A DNA stretch of 64,000 bases from Erigeron canadensis (lineage: Eukaryota; Streptophyta; Magnoliopsida; Asterales; Asteraceae), in assembly GCF_010389155.1 (NCBI RefSeq), contig NC_057765.1:44163559-44227558 (forward strand), written 5' to 3'. This document shows, piece after piece, positions 37,151 through 50,071 of this stretch; the stretch's first letter is position 1, and every line of letters begins with the position of its first letter. Made by a program: the position numbers and the translations under genes. Under the pieces are notes generated by a model. It was given only the letters and a program-made list of their open reading frames with translations, ran no database searches and was not told the DNA's origin.

Positions 37151-38052
37151 TATGTATGTGTGTGTATATATATATATGTATATTTATGTTTTTACATTGC
37201 CGTTAATTGCATGTTTGTGATTAGCATGGTAATGTTAACTTAACGGTAGCGTTGCCGTATTTTGTTCCACTAAAGCAATAGGTAGTCAGAAAAAGTAGTT
37301 TTAGCCGATGATGGTATCGTTGAACAGTTAGGTTGCCAGTGTTACGTCAAATGGGCGATGATGATACAAATGTTCGTAAAAATGGGACTCGGATGATCCG
37401 AGACGTATCTTGACGGGGTAAACCTTTGGGTTAGCAACCATGACGTCTCACTTTCGAAATTCCCGACCGCCAAATCTGAGCCCAAGTTTCTATCTTATAT
37501 AAAAAAAAAGGGTCAATTTTATGTTTTCTGGTTAAATTTTCAGTTACTTTTTATGTTTTCTGACAACTTTTTTTTTATAATTTTTGGTTACCTTTTATAT
37601 GTTTTCCGGCATTGGTAAATTGACAAGTGTTTGCTAGTTTTGTTTGCTACCCCATGTTATTTGGCAAGTTTTAGCAAGTTTTTTACAACGACACGTGTCG
37701 ACTTACCATTCGTTGATAACTTGCCAAACTTACCAATTTGCCAAAGTTTTGGCACTACACCTTTGCCCAATATATGTATTTTTTACAAAAACTTTCGTAA
37801 ACAAAAACTTTTTAAATTGTTGTTGAAACTTTGTGTCCAATTTGAGTTCGGTAACATGAAATAGGGCAGTCACCCTTAATTGACGAATACCTAGAAGACT
37901 GGTAAAAATCGTGGGTGGTTTTGAAACCCCACAATATATGAATGAATGATAATGAAATGATTGACATTCGATGCCTCTGCTTGCCTTTGTCCCATCATCA
38001 TTGCTTATAATTAAGCTTTTCCTTTTCCACAATTTGTTTCCATTTATACTTA
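37151..38052. other. Spacer without recognised features
   Basis: Mixed AT-rich sequence with short frames only. No gene or complete element is recognised. Confidence 0.45.
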
Positions 38053-38055
38053 TAA

Positions 38056-38385
38056 GGTTATCCGGAGTGGAGGTATCTCCCTCAAAACTTGCCTAATAGG
38101 CTATTCGGAATGGGGCATATTTAGAGGGTGGGGATATTCGCCATGTGGCGTCATGTCATCATTAAAAATATGTTAAAAAAAGAAGGGGTGGTGTGGTGGG
38201 CGAAATGGGGGCAAAACTAGCCTTTTGATTGGCCACACGGAAAACAAGGCACACGCATAAGAAATTTTTAGGCGAAATATATTTTCCGCCTGGAGGGGGC
38301 AAGGGGCGCAATTGGCTATGGGGGGTGGTGTTCCAGGCAAGTTTTGGGCGACTTTTGGGAGAAATACGCCCCACTCCGGATAGCC
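38056..38385. mobile_element. PIF/Harbinger-like MITE, 330 bp
   Basis: Ends GGTTATCCGGAGTGG and CCACTCCGGATAGCC are inverted repeats with one mismatch. TAA flanks both sides (38053-38055 and 38386-38388). The interior is GC-richer than its surroundings and contains a second internal TTCGGAATGGGGC block resembling the terminus. Frames inside are not credible genes. Confidence 0.85.
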
Positions 38386-38388
38386 TAA

Positions 38389-40807
38389 CTGATACGTCAA
38401 ACATCAAAAAAATTTGGTGACGTTGTTTCATATAATTATAATTATAATTATAATTACCTTACACACAAGAGTGGGAAATTTTTCGTAAAGTACTTCAAAA
38501 ACAAGTGTTTGGATACTACGGGAAAAAAACAGGGAGAGTTGTGTTTGAGTTTGACATAAACATTTTACACAATTTTTAATTTTGTGAATGACACGATATC
38601 TTAGAGTAAATACGATGTCTTAGAGTAAATGTGATATAATCTTGCCAATTAAATTGCTTAAGGAAAAAGATTTGACCAATTAAGTCGATATAATGAACAA
38701 ACGACATCTAATCACAAGGTAAATCGATGCGATTTGGTACAAATCACCGGTGAGTCTTGCGATTTGGCCAAATCGCACAACTCTAGCTTGTTTCAATTTG
38801 GTCAAATCATAGTCTACTTTGTACATTTTGAAAGTTTTATGAACTTCAAAGGCAAAAGAAAAATAAGTATACTCATTGACAATTCAAACCCATTTACTGT
38901 ACATTAAACTCTCTCTTTCCCATTATGAAAGTTTTCAGATAATTAAGCTGTACGTTGGTCTAACTAAGTGATACAATCTAAATCTAAAAATCCCCAAATA
39001 AGTAAGGTTCACTAGCCAGAGATAGAACTTAATTAGGTGACTTCAGTTCGAATGATATTTCTGTTTTTGTGTGTGAAATTGTGAATCCAATAGTTGTGGC
39101 CTGTGGGCTTGTGGCCTTGCCGAAAATTATGTTGTTAACTTGTTGGTTAAACTCATAAGTAGAAAGCACCATCTTTGTATTTAGCATCCAATTTAGAGAG
39201 TTTCGTAATAATATAATATAATATGTATTCTGTGTATCTGTAGAATAGAATCGATAACTACTGATTGGAAAATCATGGAAAAGGCATGCCCCAAATAATC
39301 GTATAGTTGATTACCAAACCATACCTTACAGATTGTTGGAAGTAAATGGTATTTGGGTGCTTTTCTATTGGGTTATTTAATTTAAAAGAACAAGGAATTA
39401 AATGGTATTTGAAAATAATTCTTCGTAGTCAACAAAGTCCTACAAAAATTAAGTTGGGTTGGTTTCCTATGGTTCGCAACATCTAAGAAAAGCAGGAAAT
39501 CTAACTTAGGAAGAATGAAACAAACTCGTTTTAAAAAAGTAACTATCTTCAAATGGTTTATTGTTAAGGAGTTCTCTTTTCTCACAAGAGGTCATAGAAT
39601 TGAGGGTCTTGTCCTAGACATATTTGGGGTGGCCACATACATTTCATTTCTTGATAGATCTGAGTGAGTTTTTCCCTCAAAATTCCTGAATGATAGGAGT
39701 TTATCATCTAAGGGTTTAAATTGAGAACCTATTCGGCGAAAGACTCTATAGCACAAACCCGATTAAGACAACTTAAGCAAGACCTCTCGATAGTCGCGAG
39801 TAATTAACACTTTAAAAAAAAACTACGTTAGTAAGTAATTTTTGTGGATTGATATACAATATTACAATTAATAACTTAAGTACAATTTAACAATATTATA
39901 CTAAATGGGTCTAAATGACAAAAAGGGTCACACGTTCAAGGAGGGCCCATGGGGTTCCAAAACAAAAAACATGATGATCGTGATGATCATGCCTCTGAGC
40001 GCGTGTGCATAAATGCGCTTGAGATAGTTCTTTTGAGTAAATTCCCTTCACGAGGAAAAGCAATTCTCTCATTTTCACACTCTTTTGGTCTTCGGTCAAC
40101 GACTTAAAAGCCTCTTTTTTACACGAGCAGTTATGCTAAAACTAAAAAGAGATCAAGAAAACCATGCTTTGTAAAAAGAAGAAAAAAACAAGGATTAAAA
40201 ACATTTTTAACTAAAGAAAATTAATACTTTCAATACATTTAATAGAGTTTTTTTTAAAAATAGAAGAATTTCTTATTAAACGGCGCTAATTGGTCTTAAA
40301 TCTACAAAGTCTTACAATATGAAAAGATAACACCTCAATATAGTCACAACTCACAATACCTATAACAACTATTTTATTTTTACTCTCGCCAGCACAACAT
40401 AAAATATCAAAACAACATCGTCATTGGTGATCATTTTCTCCCTTAAAAAACAAGGGATGCGATACTAACATTGGGTAAAACTGAACATTATATTTGATGA
40501 CCTTTATGTAGGATTGAATCTTTTTGTTTTTCTATTCATATTATCGAAAAAACAAGTCTTATTTATTACAACTTTACAAGAATGTAGTGTAAGTTTGGGG
40601 CAAATGATCAAATGAGTATAACAGAACATGATTTAATATATATCATTGTCGTAATCTTTTTGTAATATTTTTGTGAGTTATCTTTTACTTTGCTAAATAT
40701 CATGAAAAAAGTATGAACATGTGTTTGTTAGTTATTCCATGAGTCATAAAGGTTGTTTTCTTTATCTTTTTCTCCTTGAATGTACGACATATTCTTTGAA
40801 TACATTG
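38389..40807. other. Spacer without recognised features
   Basis: AT-rich sequence with only short frames on both strands. I see no conserved domain, RNA gene or complete element. Confidence 0.45.
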
Positions 40808-40816
40808 TTTTGCTCC

Positions 40817-41276
40817 ATGTTTTAAAAACTGGTACTTTAGTCATACCGGTATGGAAAATGTTCAAGTATTACTGGCATTATCGGTATTATCGGAAATACC
40901 TGTCGATACGACTATTTTAGTTTATTTTATTTTTATATATAAAAATCCTATAAAACTTGTTATAATTTAAACAAAAATAGTCAAAATACAATTATAATCT
41001 ACTTAAAAATAATACCAACTATGTATTTCATAACAAAATATAAGTTTTAAATCTCACAAATAACCAAAAATAACATTAAAGTACATAAAAATAACTTTTA
41101 AAAATTTTAATTTTTTTTTTAAATACCGGAAATACCAGAATGGTAATACCAAAAAATACCGGGAATACCGAAAATACCGTCGGGTATTAAATAGTGAAAA
41201 TACCAAAAAAAAACCGGGTTTAAAATACCGAAGTACCCTTCGATACCGATAATACCGTCGGTATTTAAAACATTGG
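40817..41276. mobile_element. TACCGG-rich foldback element, 460 bp
   Basis: Begins ATGTTTTAAAAACTGGTA and ends TACCGTCGGTATTTAAAACAT plus TGG. Both halves are crowded with ATACCGG-type motifs in opposite orientation. TTTTGCTCC (40808-40816) and TTTTGCTAC (41277-41285) flank it, a 9-bp duplication with one mismatch, suggesting a Mutator-like origin. Confidence 0.65.
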
Positions 41277-41324
41277 TTTTGCTACACACACATATATATG
41301 TTATGGATGTATATAATAGGCATT

Positions 41325-41879
41325 GGGTAACACCACTAGGTCAACGGTCAACCCCACCAGGGTATTAGCGGCGATGTCGCCGCTAATAGTGGGACCCCCG
41401 ACAACCTGCAACGCTGACTGACAAACGACTACAAACGAATGCCACGTCATCACTATTTGCTGCGACGTCGCCACGAATAGTGGGCCCCCCACCGACTGTC
41501 ATCTCGGGAATGGTTATTTGCCATACTGATAAAATGTGCCATACTTTGATAGGATAAAATGATGGCAGCCCATCGTTTTCAAACACTATATGTAGTCGTC
41601 GTTTTCATAATGAATCAATCTATCTTTCAAAAAAAAAATTCAAACATATGAATCATCGTTTTCATAACTAATCATCGTTTTCAAACACTATTTGTAGTCG
41701 TCGTTTTCATAACGCAAATTGTATCTTTTCTTTTCAAGCGTATTGTGTCTTTCGTTTTCAGACATTACTTTTTCGTTTTCATAGCCGCTGGCAATTTCGT
41801 TTTCATAGCTGCTGGTATATTGGCGTTTGTTTATATATATATATATTATGAATATAGATATAGATATTATACATTTGTG

Positions 41880-41920
<41 letters not shown>

Positions 41921-44339
41921 TGGACACCATCAATAGTTAATGAACTAGATGTTTACTTGAATTGTTTCAGATGGATAGTTTGGAGGATATTTGGGCAGAC
42001 CCAGAAAACGTACGTATTGAAGTGCCGGATAATGTGTTTGAGCAACCTGATGCAGACGGTGAATTTGAATGCGAAGCTGGGGACTTTGAAACTGATGAGG
42101 TGTTCGGTCCAGTAAGATAGGTTGTCCCTTCACTTTAATAGGCCGCCCTGGGTGTGATGGTGGTTGGAGGTTAACCGTCAAGGATTAGATACACAATCAT
42201 GATCCAACTACCGATCTGCAAGGGAATGCGTACGCGAGACGGATGACGGATGAAGAAAAGGAATATGTGGGGACCCAATCGGATCGCGGTTTGTACCCAC
42301 ATCAGATCCTGGTAAACCTCAAACTTGAATTTCCGGGAAACCTGCCTCGGAAAGGAGACATTACCAACGTCCTGAAATCGAGACGGAGGTCGGGCCAAGC
42401 AGAGCGTACTCCAATGCAGGTACAAACATTAAATAGTATCTTGTACTACGTTGTTGGAAGTGACTTATTTACTATATCTTGGTCACTTTTCGCAGGTTAT
42501 GTTCTCACTGTTGCAGGAGAAAAGGTACTTTTACAAGTTCACCACAAATAACAAAAATGGACGTTTGGAGAACCTGTTTTTCATTCATCCCACATCAATG
42601 ACCCTATGGCGCGCATTTCCCTGGGTTATTGAAATAGACTCCACGTACAAAACCAATTCTACAACATCTACCCTATGGCGTGGTCCCCGATGGCCTGCCA
42701 CCTACTAAGATCGTTATTCAGCATAAGAGAGATACGACATCCCGAATTCTGAAACTCCCGCTCCAGATCATTGTTAGCAGCAGCAGCTCTCCCTGTGCTA
42801 ATACCTGTAGAACAAAATAAAATAACAAATATATATATATATATATATACATATACCATATATTTATATGCTTAATACATCAATATATATACTTACCACC
42901 CGTACGCCTACAACCCCATTCGGGATTCCACCCCCAATTTGGAGGGTCATTGCTACCATCTCCGCCGTGAAGTGCAACTATTTTAACCTACATCAGCTAT
43001 ACACAATTTATAAAATAATATAAACAATCATAAGTGTCAATAAAAAGGTGCAAATTAAATTAACATATTTTGGACACAAAATTGTTTTTCAAACTTATTA
43101 TACCTAAAATGACCACATTTTTGCAACTTATTTTTCAAACCTTCTTTTCTAACATTAATACTAACCTAATAACAACTATATTAACAATTACAATCATACT
43201 AACAAGTGTTTTCTAAGATAATACTAACAATCATATTAACAATAACCATGATTTTTCGAACAATCATCTAATTTTTAACTATAATAATATAACATTTTAA
43301 ACAATAATTATAACTACAAATGTTTTCCTAAAAATCAATTCATTTCTAAAAATCATATCATTCCTAACTATAATAACATAATCTTTGTAACAATCATATT
43401 CTACAAAGTTTTTACAATCAAACTAAAAAACATATATTTTCTAACTATAATACTATAACATTTCTATAACTAATACTTTCTAACATATATTTTCTAACAC
43501 TTGTTTTTCAACATATATTTCGTAACATATATTTTCTATAACAAACATATATTTTATAACATTAAACTATAACATTTCTATAACTAATATTTTCTAACAC
43601 ATATTTTCTAACATTTTTTTCAACATATATTTTTTAACAAACATATATAACATTTATTTTCTATAATTAATAATTTCTATAACAAACAAATATTTGATAA
43701 CATTATTATATATTAAAATAAAAACAACAATTTAAAAGGTAAATGAGTGTTACCTCGTCTGAAAACTGGTTCACCGGAAAAATGAGTTGAACAAAAACCG
43801 GACTGACTGGGTCGTCGGAAAAAATTATATCGCCGGAAAACTGGTTCGCCGGAATTCCCCAAAACTGGTTTGCCGTATATCACCGGAAAAAACGTTCCCC
43901 GCAAAACTAGTTGGCCGGATAACTTATTCGCCGGAAAAAAGTCGTCGCTAAAACCGCGTCTGAAAATGGACTCTTGGACGCCGGAAAACGTGGGTCGTGT
44001 AAATAGGATCGTTGATAACGAGGATGAAGGGATAGATGGCCGGATTTTGTAAATAAAAAAAGTTATTATATGGAGAAGAAAGGAAATTATGGAGGAAGAG
44101 AGGGGGAGTTCTTACGGAGAAGGAGAAGTAATATGGAGAAGAAGAGAGTGCGTCGTTTAAAACGATGTATCTGTAGTGGAGGCCCACTATTTGCAGCAAC
44201 GTCGCCGCTAATAGTGGGGTCCATTGCACGTGATTCGGTGGCTTTTAATGTTGCAGTCTGACTGAAGGACCCATTATTTGCGGCGACGTGGCCACTAATA
44301 GTGGGTGGTGGGGAACCCTTTTTGGCCTGGTCGGGTTAC
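41325..44339. mobile_element. Mutator-like element with ~65-bp terminal inverted repeats, about 3.0 kb
   Basis: The left end (GGGTAACACCACTAGGTCAA...GGCGATGTCGCCGCTAATAGTGGG) and the right end (CACTATTAGTGG-type block, then TTTTTGGCCTGGTCGGGTTAC) are long imperfect inverted repeats. The interior carries a damaged transposase (41971-42707), (TA)n runs, a very AT-rich stretch at 43000-43700, and CCGGAAAA-rich sequence at 43760-44050. A clear 9-bp target duplication was not found. The same ends occur in the short elements at 16359 and 19165. Confidence 0.65.
41971..42707 (+). pseudogene. Truncated Mutator-like (MULE) transposase remnant
   Basis: Three pieces of one reading direction are visible. 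41971-42120 encodes an acidic N-terminus starting MDSLEDIWADPENV and ends in a stop. 42189-42420 contains HNHDPTTDLQGNAYARRMT and EEKEYV, a layout seen in plant MULE/FAR1-type transposases. After a short intron-like gap, 42498-42660 contains LLQEKRYFYKF, NLFFIHPTSM and VIEIDSTYKTN, the start of the DDE catalytic domain with its first aspartate. The frame then leaves the conserved order; the rest of the catalytic core and the zinc knuckle are missing. The stop between the first two pieces could be spliced out or be a real lesion. Confidence 0.75.
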
Positions 44340-44540
44340 GCGCTTCGATATAATATTCATGAACCTTACTTTCAAAATTCAACCGGCCACATTCTGAAAA
44401 GTTTGTTCGCCAAATCTCATTTTTGAGAAGTGAATTAACTACTTTGCTTAACTTTAGTACTTAAAAAAGATAAATCATTAATTATTAATTATTGTATATA
44501 AAATGAAACGATTTTTCTGTTAACTATAAATATAAAAATG

Positions 44541-44872
44541 ACACTACAAACAATATTGCATTTATTCACACTTTTAGTGAGTGTGAATAAATTAAAAATT
44601 TTGTCACGTTTTTTGTGTGTAAAAATATATAGAAATAAAAGTGTGAATGTCTCCACACTAAAAAGTGTGTAGAACTAAAAGTTCACACTTTTTAGTATAA
44701 AACTAAAAGTTCACACTTTTTAAGTTAACTTTTAGTTTTACACTTTTAAGTGTGGATAAATTTATACATACTTTTAATTCTATATATTTTTACACACTAA
44801 AAAACGTAATTTTTTTTTAATTTGTTCACACTCACTAAAAGTGTGAACAAATGCAATATTGTTTGTAGAGTG
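44541..44872. mobile_element. CACTA-type MITE, 332 bp
   Basis: Opens ACACTACAAACAATATTGC and closes GCAATATTGTTTGTAGAGTG. Nearly the whole element is palindromic (repeated CACACTTTTAGTGAGTGTGA-type blocks). ATG flanks both sides (44538-44540 and 44873-44875), fitting the 3-bp duplication of CACTA elements. A partial diverged copy follows at about 44985-45145. Confidence 0.75.
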
Positions 44873-44875
44873 ATG

Positions 44876-45940
44876 AAAACATCAAACTTGATTGTATTTC
44901 GACAAAATTTTAAAAGCCTATCATGCATTTCGACATTAATCACACTTTAAAAAACAAAAACCAAATATTAAAAGCCTATGATATCATTTCATTACAAATA
45001 ATGTTGCATTTGTTTATACTTTTATTTAATTTGAACAAATTAAAAAATTTATCACGTTTTTATGTGTGTAAAAATAGGGAGGACTAAAAGTGTATAGATA
45101 ATAATCCACATTTAAAATTGTGTTATTCTAAAAGTTCACACTTAGAGTGAAAACACATGGTTCGATTTATTTTTTTTCATGTATCAGGCTCCATAAGCGG
45201 GTGAGTCTATAATCCTCGCAGTAGAAGTTTGAGGTGAAATGTAAAATATGTAACGTCATGATATTTTTTGATTTTAATTGTATTGTTTTTATATTCTAGC
45301 ATCTCATTAGTTGGTTCATATTTTGAAGAAAACTATTTATTTTACGTTAAATCGAATTTTTAAAATGAACCAGATACAATTTTAATTTTTTTTTGAACCA
45401 GATACAATTTTAATTAGTTCATAACTTGATGAAAAGAAATTTGTCCTTTTGTATCTTGAAATATTTTCACCAAATCTATACATGAAGAAAGGCGACAATG
45501 ACTACACTAGCTCAAAAAAAAATCCTAAACCAAGATAGAGTCAACATAACTCAACCCAAGTTACAATAAATATCACGTATATCCAGATCCAAGATCCACT
45601 ATTCCAACATATAGTACAGCTACTAAAGCACAAAACACAAGTCATTACAACACACAAAACCTGAACCCAAAAATTACAGTCATGGTTAAAAGCATTCACC
45701 ACCTTTAAGTTCTACTAATTCCCTCATAGTAGTAGTCTACTAATTCATACTAGGAGTAATATACACTTTCTCTCTCATCCATGCAAAAGCTGATACAAAA
45801 GCCAAAGCTCAATCCCATCATCATCATTGTGCCAATAGAGCCACCCCTGACACATTACATGATTGCACATATCACCACTCCCTTCTCTCTCTTGCTATAC
45901 ACATACTATTTGTATGTATGCTTCTGTGTGTGTATATCTC
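44876..45940. other. Upstream region of the HD-Zip gene
   Basis: Contains the partial CACTA-type copy (44985-45145), then AT-rich sequence with no gene. The last few hundred bases should contain promoter sequence for the gene starting at 46153. Confidence 0.45.
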
Positions 45941-45950
45941 TATATATAAA
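45941..45950 (+). promoter_or_regulatory. Probable TATA box of the HD-Zip II gene
   Basis: TATATATAAA lies 203 bases before the ATG at 46153. A transcription start about 30 bases downstream would give a ~175-base leader. Assigned by consensus and position only. Confidence 0.45.
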
Positions 45951-46152
45951 TGTAGACATATAGGTGCTGTTGGGGGTGTTTTTCTCTATGTGACACAGTG
46001 AATTTTAAGAGTCTGAAACAGCAAAGCAAACCAGCAAAAATACAAAAAAAGGCCAGTGTATAACCCATATATACTCTCATTTTGCATCACTCTCCTTTGT
46101 CCCTCTGCCATTTTCATATATCATATCTCATTTCCACACAAAACAAAAAAGA

Positions 46153-48453
46153 ATGAGTAACAAAGATGATGGTTTAGGCCTAGGCTTGAGTTTGAGTTTA
46201 AAATGCCCGGAGAACTATCCACCGCCCCCACCACCTCCGGCGCCGGCGACACGATTTCCGTTAAATCTGTTGCCATCTCCACCTTTGTCTTTTCTTCACC
46301 GTAGTCACCCTGTTTCAAATCATCAAAAACTTTCTTTCTTGGCGAACCATCACGCTGTACCAAATCACGGTGTGTATATATATTGTTTATTATGCATGAT
46401 ATCATTTTAAATGTAATAACATATATTTTTTTTGTTGTGTACAATTTCTGCTACAAAATGTTGTATAAAACTTCCGTAACAATTTTGTAATTATTTTATT
46501 CATTTAATTTTGATTTGATATTACTCCGTATATATTTACATTTACATGAATAAATAAATATATTTAGAGTCACATATGCAAATAATAATTCACACACGCA
46601 CGCGTGCAAGTACATTTTATATAATTATTTGATTGGATGATATCATTAATAACTGTAGATTTAAATGGTGAAACGAGATCATACGCACGTGGGATTGATG
46701 TAAACCGGCCACCGTCGACATCGGCGGCGATTGTGGCGGTCGACGATGAAGCATTTGTATCATCGCCCAACAGTACGGTGTCAAGTGTAAGCGGTAAGCG
46801 CGTGGAGCGAGAAGATGCTGAAGCCGAGCGAGAATCAAGCTCGCACGGGATCAGCGGCGGCGAAGAGGACGACGACGGCGGTGATGCATCGGCGTCGAGG
46901 AAGAAACTCCGACTGTCAAAAGATCAAGCGGCGGTGCTTGAAGAAACATTCAAAGAGCATAATACTCTTAATCCGGTGAGTGGCATTTTTTTTATAATTT
47001 TATTGAAAATATTTAATGCTAATATTCTTAGTTTTATTGTAGTGTGCCGATTAGCTGTTTATTTTCGAAAATAAAAATTTATTACTCCGTAGTATTTATT
47101 TTGGTCTTTGTTTTTTATAAATTTATTAGAAGCAAAAACAAGCATTAGCGAAACAGCTGGATCTGAGGCCAAGGCAGGTGGAAGTTTGGTTTCAAAACAG
47201 AAGGGCTAGGTGAGTAATTTACTACTTCCTTGAGGTTATATCTGGAAATGTTTCTACTGATTTAACAAACCATACAATACAATGCATGGGTTGTTGTCTC
47301 TACATGGGTACTATTATTAATGCAACTTGTACAACTAGCACAGTAGCATCATAGACTGTATAGTATAGTTCAAGCTTTAAGAGTTGTACCTTTGTTTGGT
47401 TAAAAATTAAAATTATGGTGTAGCTATTATTGAAGTAATGGTACTCTAAAGATCTGAAATCTGATTTTGATTACAAGTATTAATGCATGGGATACAAGTT
47501 GGTGTTTGACTATTTAAGTACATTGGTACTTTACACCATGGGGTATTTATGTATAGTACATGTATGTATCATGAGTTGTACATTTGGTTGAGCCTTTTTG
47601 GTGGGTTTTTGCTATTTCCAATTTGTAGTCAATAAAGGGTATGAAATGTCATTGATTATGGTGGCTTTATTAGACATAGACCAACTGATGTTTTGACATA
47701 AAGTCAACTCTTTTAGTACCAAAGAATTTATCTTTTCAAGAAAATTAGTGTGTACATATAATTTTGATTTTTGACTAAATAATGTTGAATTTAAGTTTGA
47801 CGTTTTAATCATGTGGAATTTGCCTACTTGGTAAAAATGGTCTTTGTCTTGGATTAAATTTTCTTATACATGTTCATTGTTGTAGGGACATTGATCGGGT
47901 CCAAATTGAGTAGTGTGCAATATATGTGCGCCATTAGCTATAGCTAAATGTGTTTTGATATGTCTAATTACACTTTGAATTATTGTGAATGATGCATTTA
48001 TGTTTGTAATGTTCATATAATTAGTTAATATAGACCAAATTATTCATATTACAATATACTGGATTGTTTTACAGGACAAAGTTGAAGCAAACGGAGGTGG
48101 ACTGTGAATATCTTAAGCGATGTTGTGATACATTGACGGAGGAAAACAGGCGGTTACAAAAGGAAGTCAACGAGCTTAGAGCTCTCAAACTTTCTCCGCA
48201 ATTTTACATGAACATGAACCCTCCAACCACGTTGACCATGTGTCCTCAATGTGAGCGTGTAGCCGTATCATCCTCCTCATCATCAACCTCATCAGCTGCT
48301 GCCGCAACTTCAACAACAATTGGTTCAAGTGGTCTTCCTAAAGCGCTCCATGGCTCTATGGCAGCCAATCAACAAAAACAGAACAACCCCTTCCTCCCAA
48401 GAGCCACAATCATTCCCCATCGCCCGTTAGACGCCCACCACCCTAGATGGTAA
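46153..48453 (+). CDS. HAT3: HD-Zip class II transcription factor, HAT3/ATHB4 type (4 exons, 330 aa)
   Basis: Nuclear DNA-binding repressor. Class II HD-Zips of this group act in shade avoidance, auxin response and leaf polarity. Exons: 46153-46369, 46659-46975, 47130-47209, 48075-48453; all junctions keep frame. The N-terminus has [10 protein letters not shown] (an LxLxL EAR repression motif) and a poly-proline run. [13 protein letters not shown] and [13 protein letters not shown] are hallmarks of the HAT3/ATHB4 branch. The homeodomain spans about 152-208 with WFQNRRAR in its third helix, immediately followed by the leucine zipper (about 210-243). The class II redox-type motif CPQCE is at 261-265 after MNPPTTLTM. 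The C-terminus is Ser/Thr-rich. Length matches the family. Start at 46153 is the first ATG, in a favourable context. HAT3 against ATHB4 cannot be settled without a tree. Confidence 0.95.
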
Positions 48454-50071
48454 TCAAGATTACCTATCTGCCATGGAGGAATGGGGGGAAAAGGGTTAAT
48501 ATTAGGGAGATTTTAAACAGGATGGGGGAATGATTTTGCTGGATTAAAGTGAGATTTGATGTAGGAATGGAAGGGGGACAACGTGGGAATTAGTTTTCTA
48601 TTTGTCTTTGTTTTTTTTTTCTTTATAGATTTATTTGGATTTTGATGAGTTGCTTTTAGAATCTAAGCTTAGTCATGAGTCATGATGCTTATATTGTGTC
48701 TTCCCCCATGCTATTTGTATGTGGGACCACACAATTTGAGGATAACATGATTGGTTTGTACATATTTGTTAGTTTTTAAATATGTTGTGTTCTTTAGTTA
48801 TGTACCTACCAATCTCATCATTATTTCATATCTCTAACCCAAATCATTCTTGTTCTTGGTTAATTCAAAACATATACTGTATTATCATATAGCTTTGACA
48901 CCATGCTGTACAATGAGTGTGTTTGAGTTGATCTTTATGAGCAAGAATGGTTACTTTTGGCTTTGATCCATATTAGTTTAGTCCCATGTTTTGAAAAGCT
49001 ATGCGCCTATGCTTCCCATCGAGTTACCTTTAATATCAAAGATATGGACACCGGTTGTGAATAACATACAAATTGTGTTAAAAAGTTTTGGAGCATCGCC
49101 TCCATGGCGTGCAACGGAGGATATTATTCTTGTAGGTATGGCCATCTATTTGGGTTCATTAGTACTACTGTTGTGTAAACTCAGATGTTATTGTTCGACT
49201 AGTTAGTTAATGTGGCAGTTGCTTTTGGGTTTCAACCATTATGACTTGAAGTATTATTCTTTTAGTATCTAAATTCAATGTTTTATTTTATTACAAACCT
49301 CAAACAATTAACGTACGCTACATGAGTTATCCGTTTTTCTTGATAACTACTAGAACATATTACATATACTTTTGTTTATGTGCATGAAGATTATTAAGCC
49401 ATATATTTTTTTTTATAAAAATATGTATGAGAACGATATAATTAATAAATTAAGGTAAAATGATCCGCACTACAGATTTTACCTAAGCTTAGGTACTGCC
49501 GCATTAAAAAAAGTTACAGATTAAACCTTTGAATTTGATAAACATACATAAACCCCCTTGAATTTTACATAATACCTCTTTGCTTTACTTAAAAATACGT
49601 ATTACATGATTTATCTAACCTTTCTCTATAAATTAAGCATATACCATTTGCTAATTCCCAATGTATTACCAAGCTATCAAATTGCAGCTGAAAACTCTGA
49701 AGAACTTTTTTATTAACATTGTATACAGTATACTCATAAAATCATAAAATAAAAGTGAAAAAAGAATAGATTATGCACATGTTCCTATGCACCAGTTTCA
49801 TCCGAGACATTTAATGGATTGTATGTGGCCAAGCTATATTCATGTGGGGTGCATTTCTTCCCCACACAACACATCAACAATAATGAGTTAGAAAGCAACT
49901 AATCATTCTAGACATATTGGATTCTTTGCTTTTTTATACCCATGAATAATGTAAATTACTTAATGTATCCTTTGCACGATCATATTAATTATTAGGCTTA
50001 TCTATATCTATCTATCTATCTAACTATAAATAAAACAAAATATAGGATATATTTATCAATGTATTAAAACA
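48454..50071. other. 3' flank of the HD-Zip gene and spacer
   Basis: The first ~300 bases should hold the 3' untranslated region. A short open stretch at about 49009-49206 has a hydrophobic end but no recognisable domain. No other feature is seen. Confidence 0.45.

Noticed and set aside
38162..38431. Overlapping frames on both strands at 38.2-38.4 kb
   Set aside because: All lie within the PIF/Harbinger-like MITE and arise from its GC-rich interior.
44070..44261. Short plus-strand frame near the right end of the Mutator-like element
   Set aside because: Basic low-complexity translation of GGAGAAG-rich DNA and the inverted repeat; no coding signal.
48991..49206. Short frame with a hydrophobic C-terminal segment downstream of the HD-Zip gene
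   Set aside because: The frame opens on TTG; the first ATG is at 49009, giving only ~66 residues with no recognised domain or promoter evidence.
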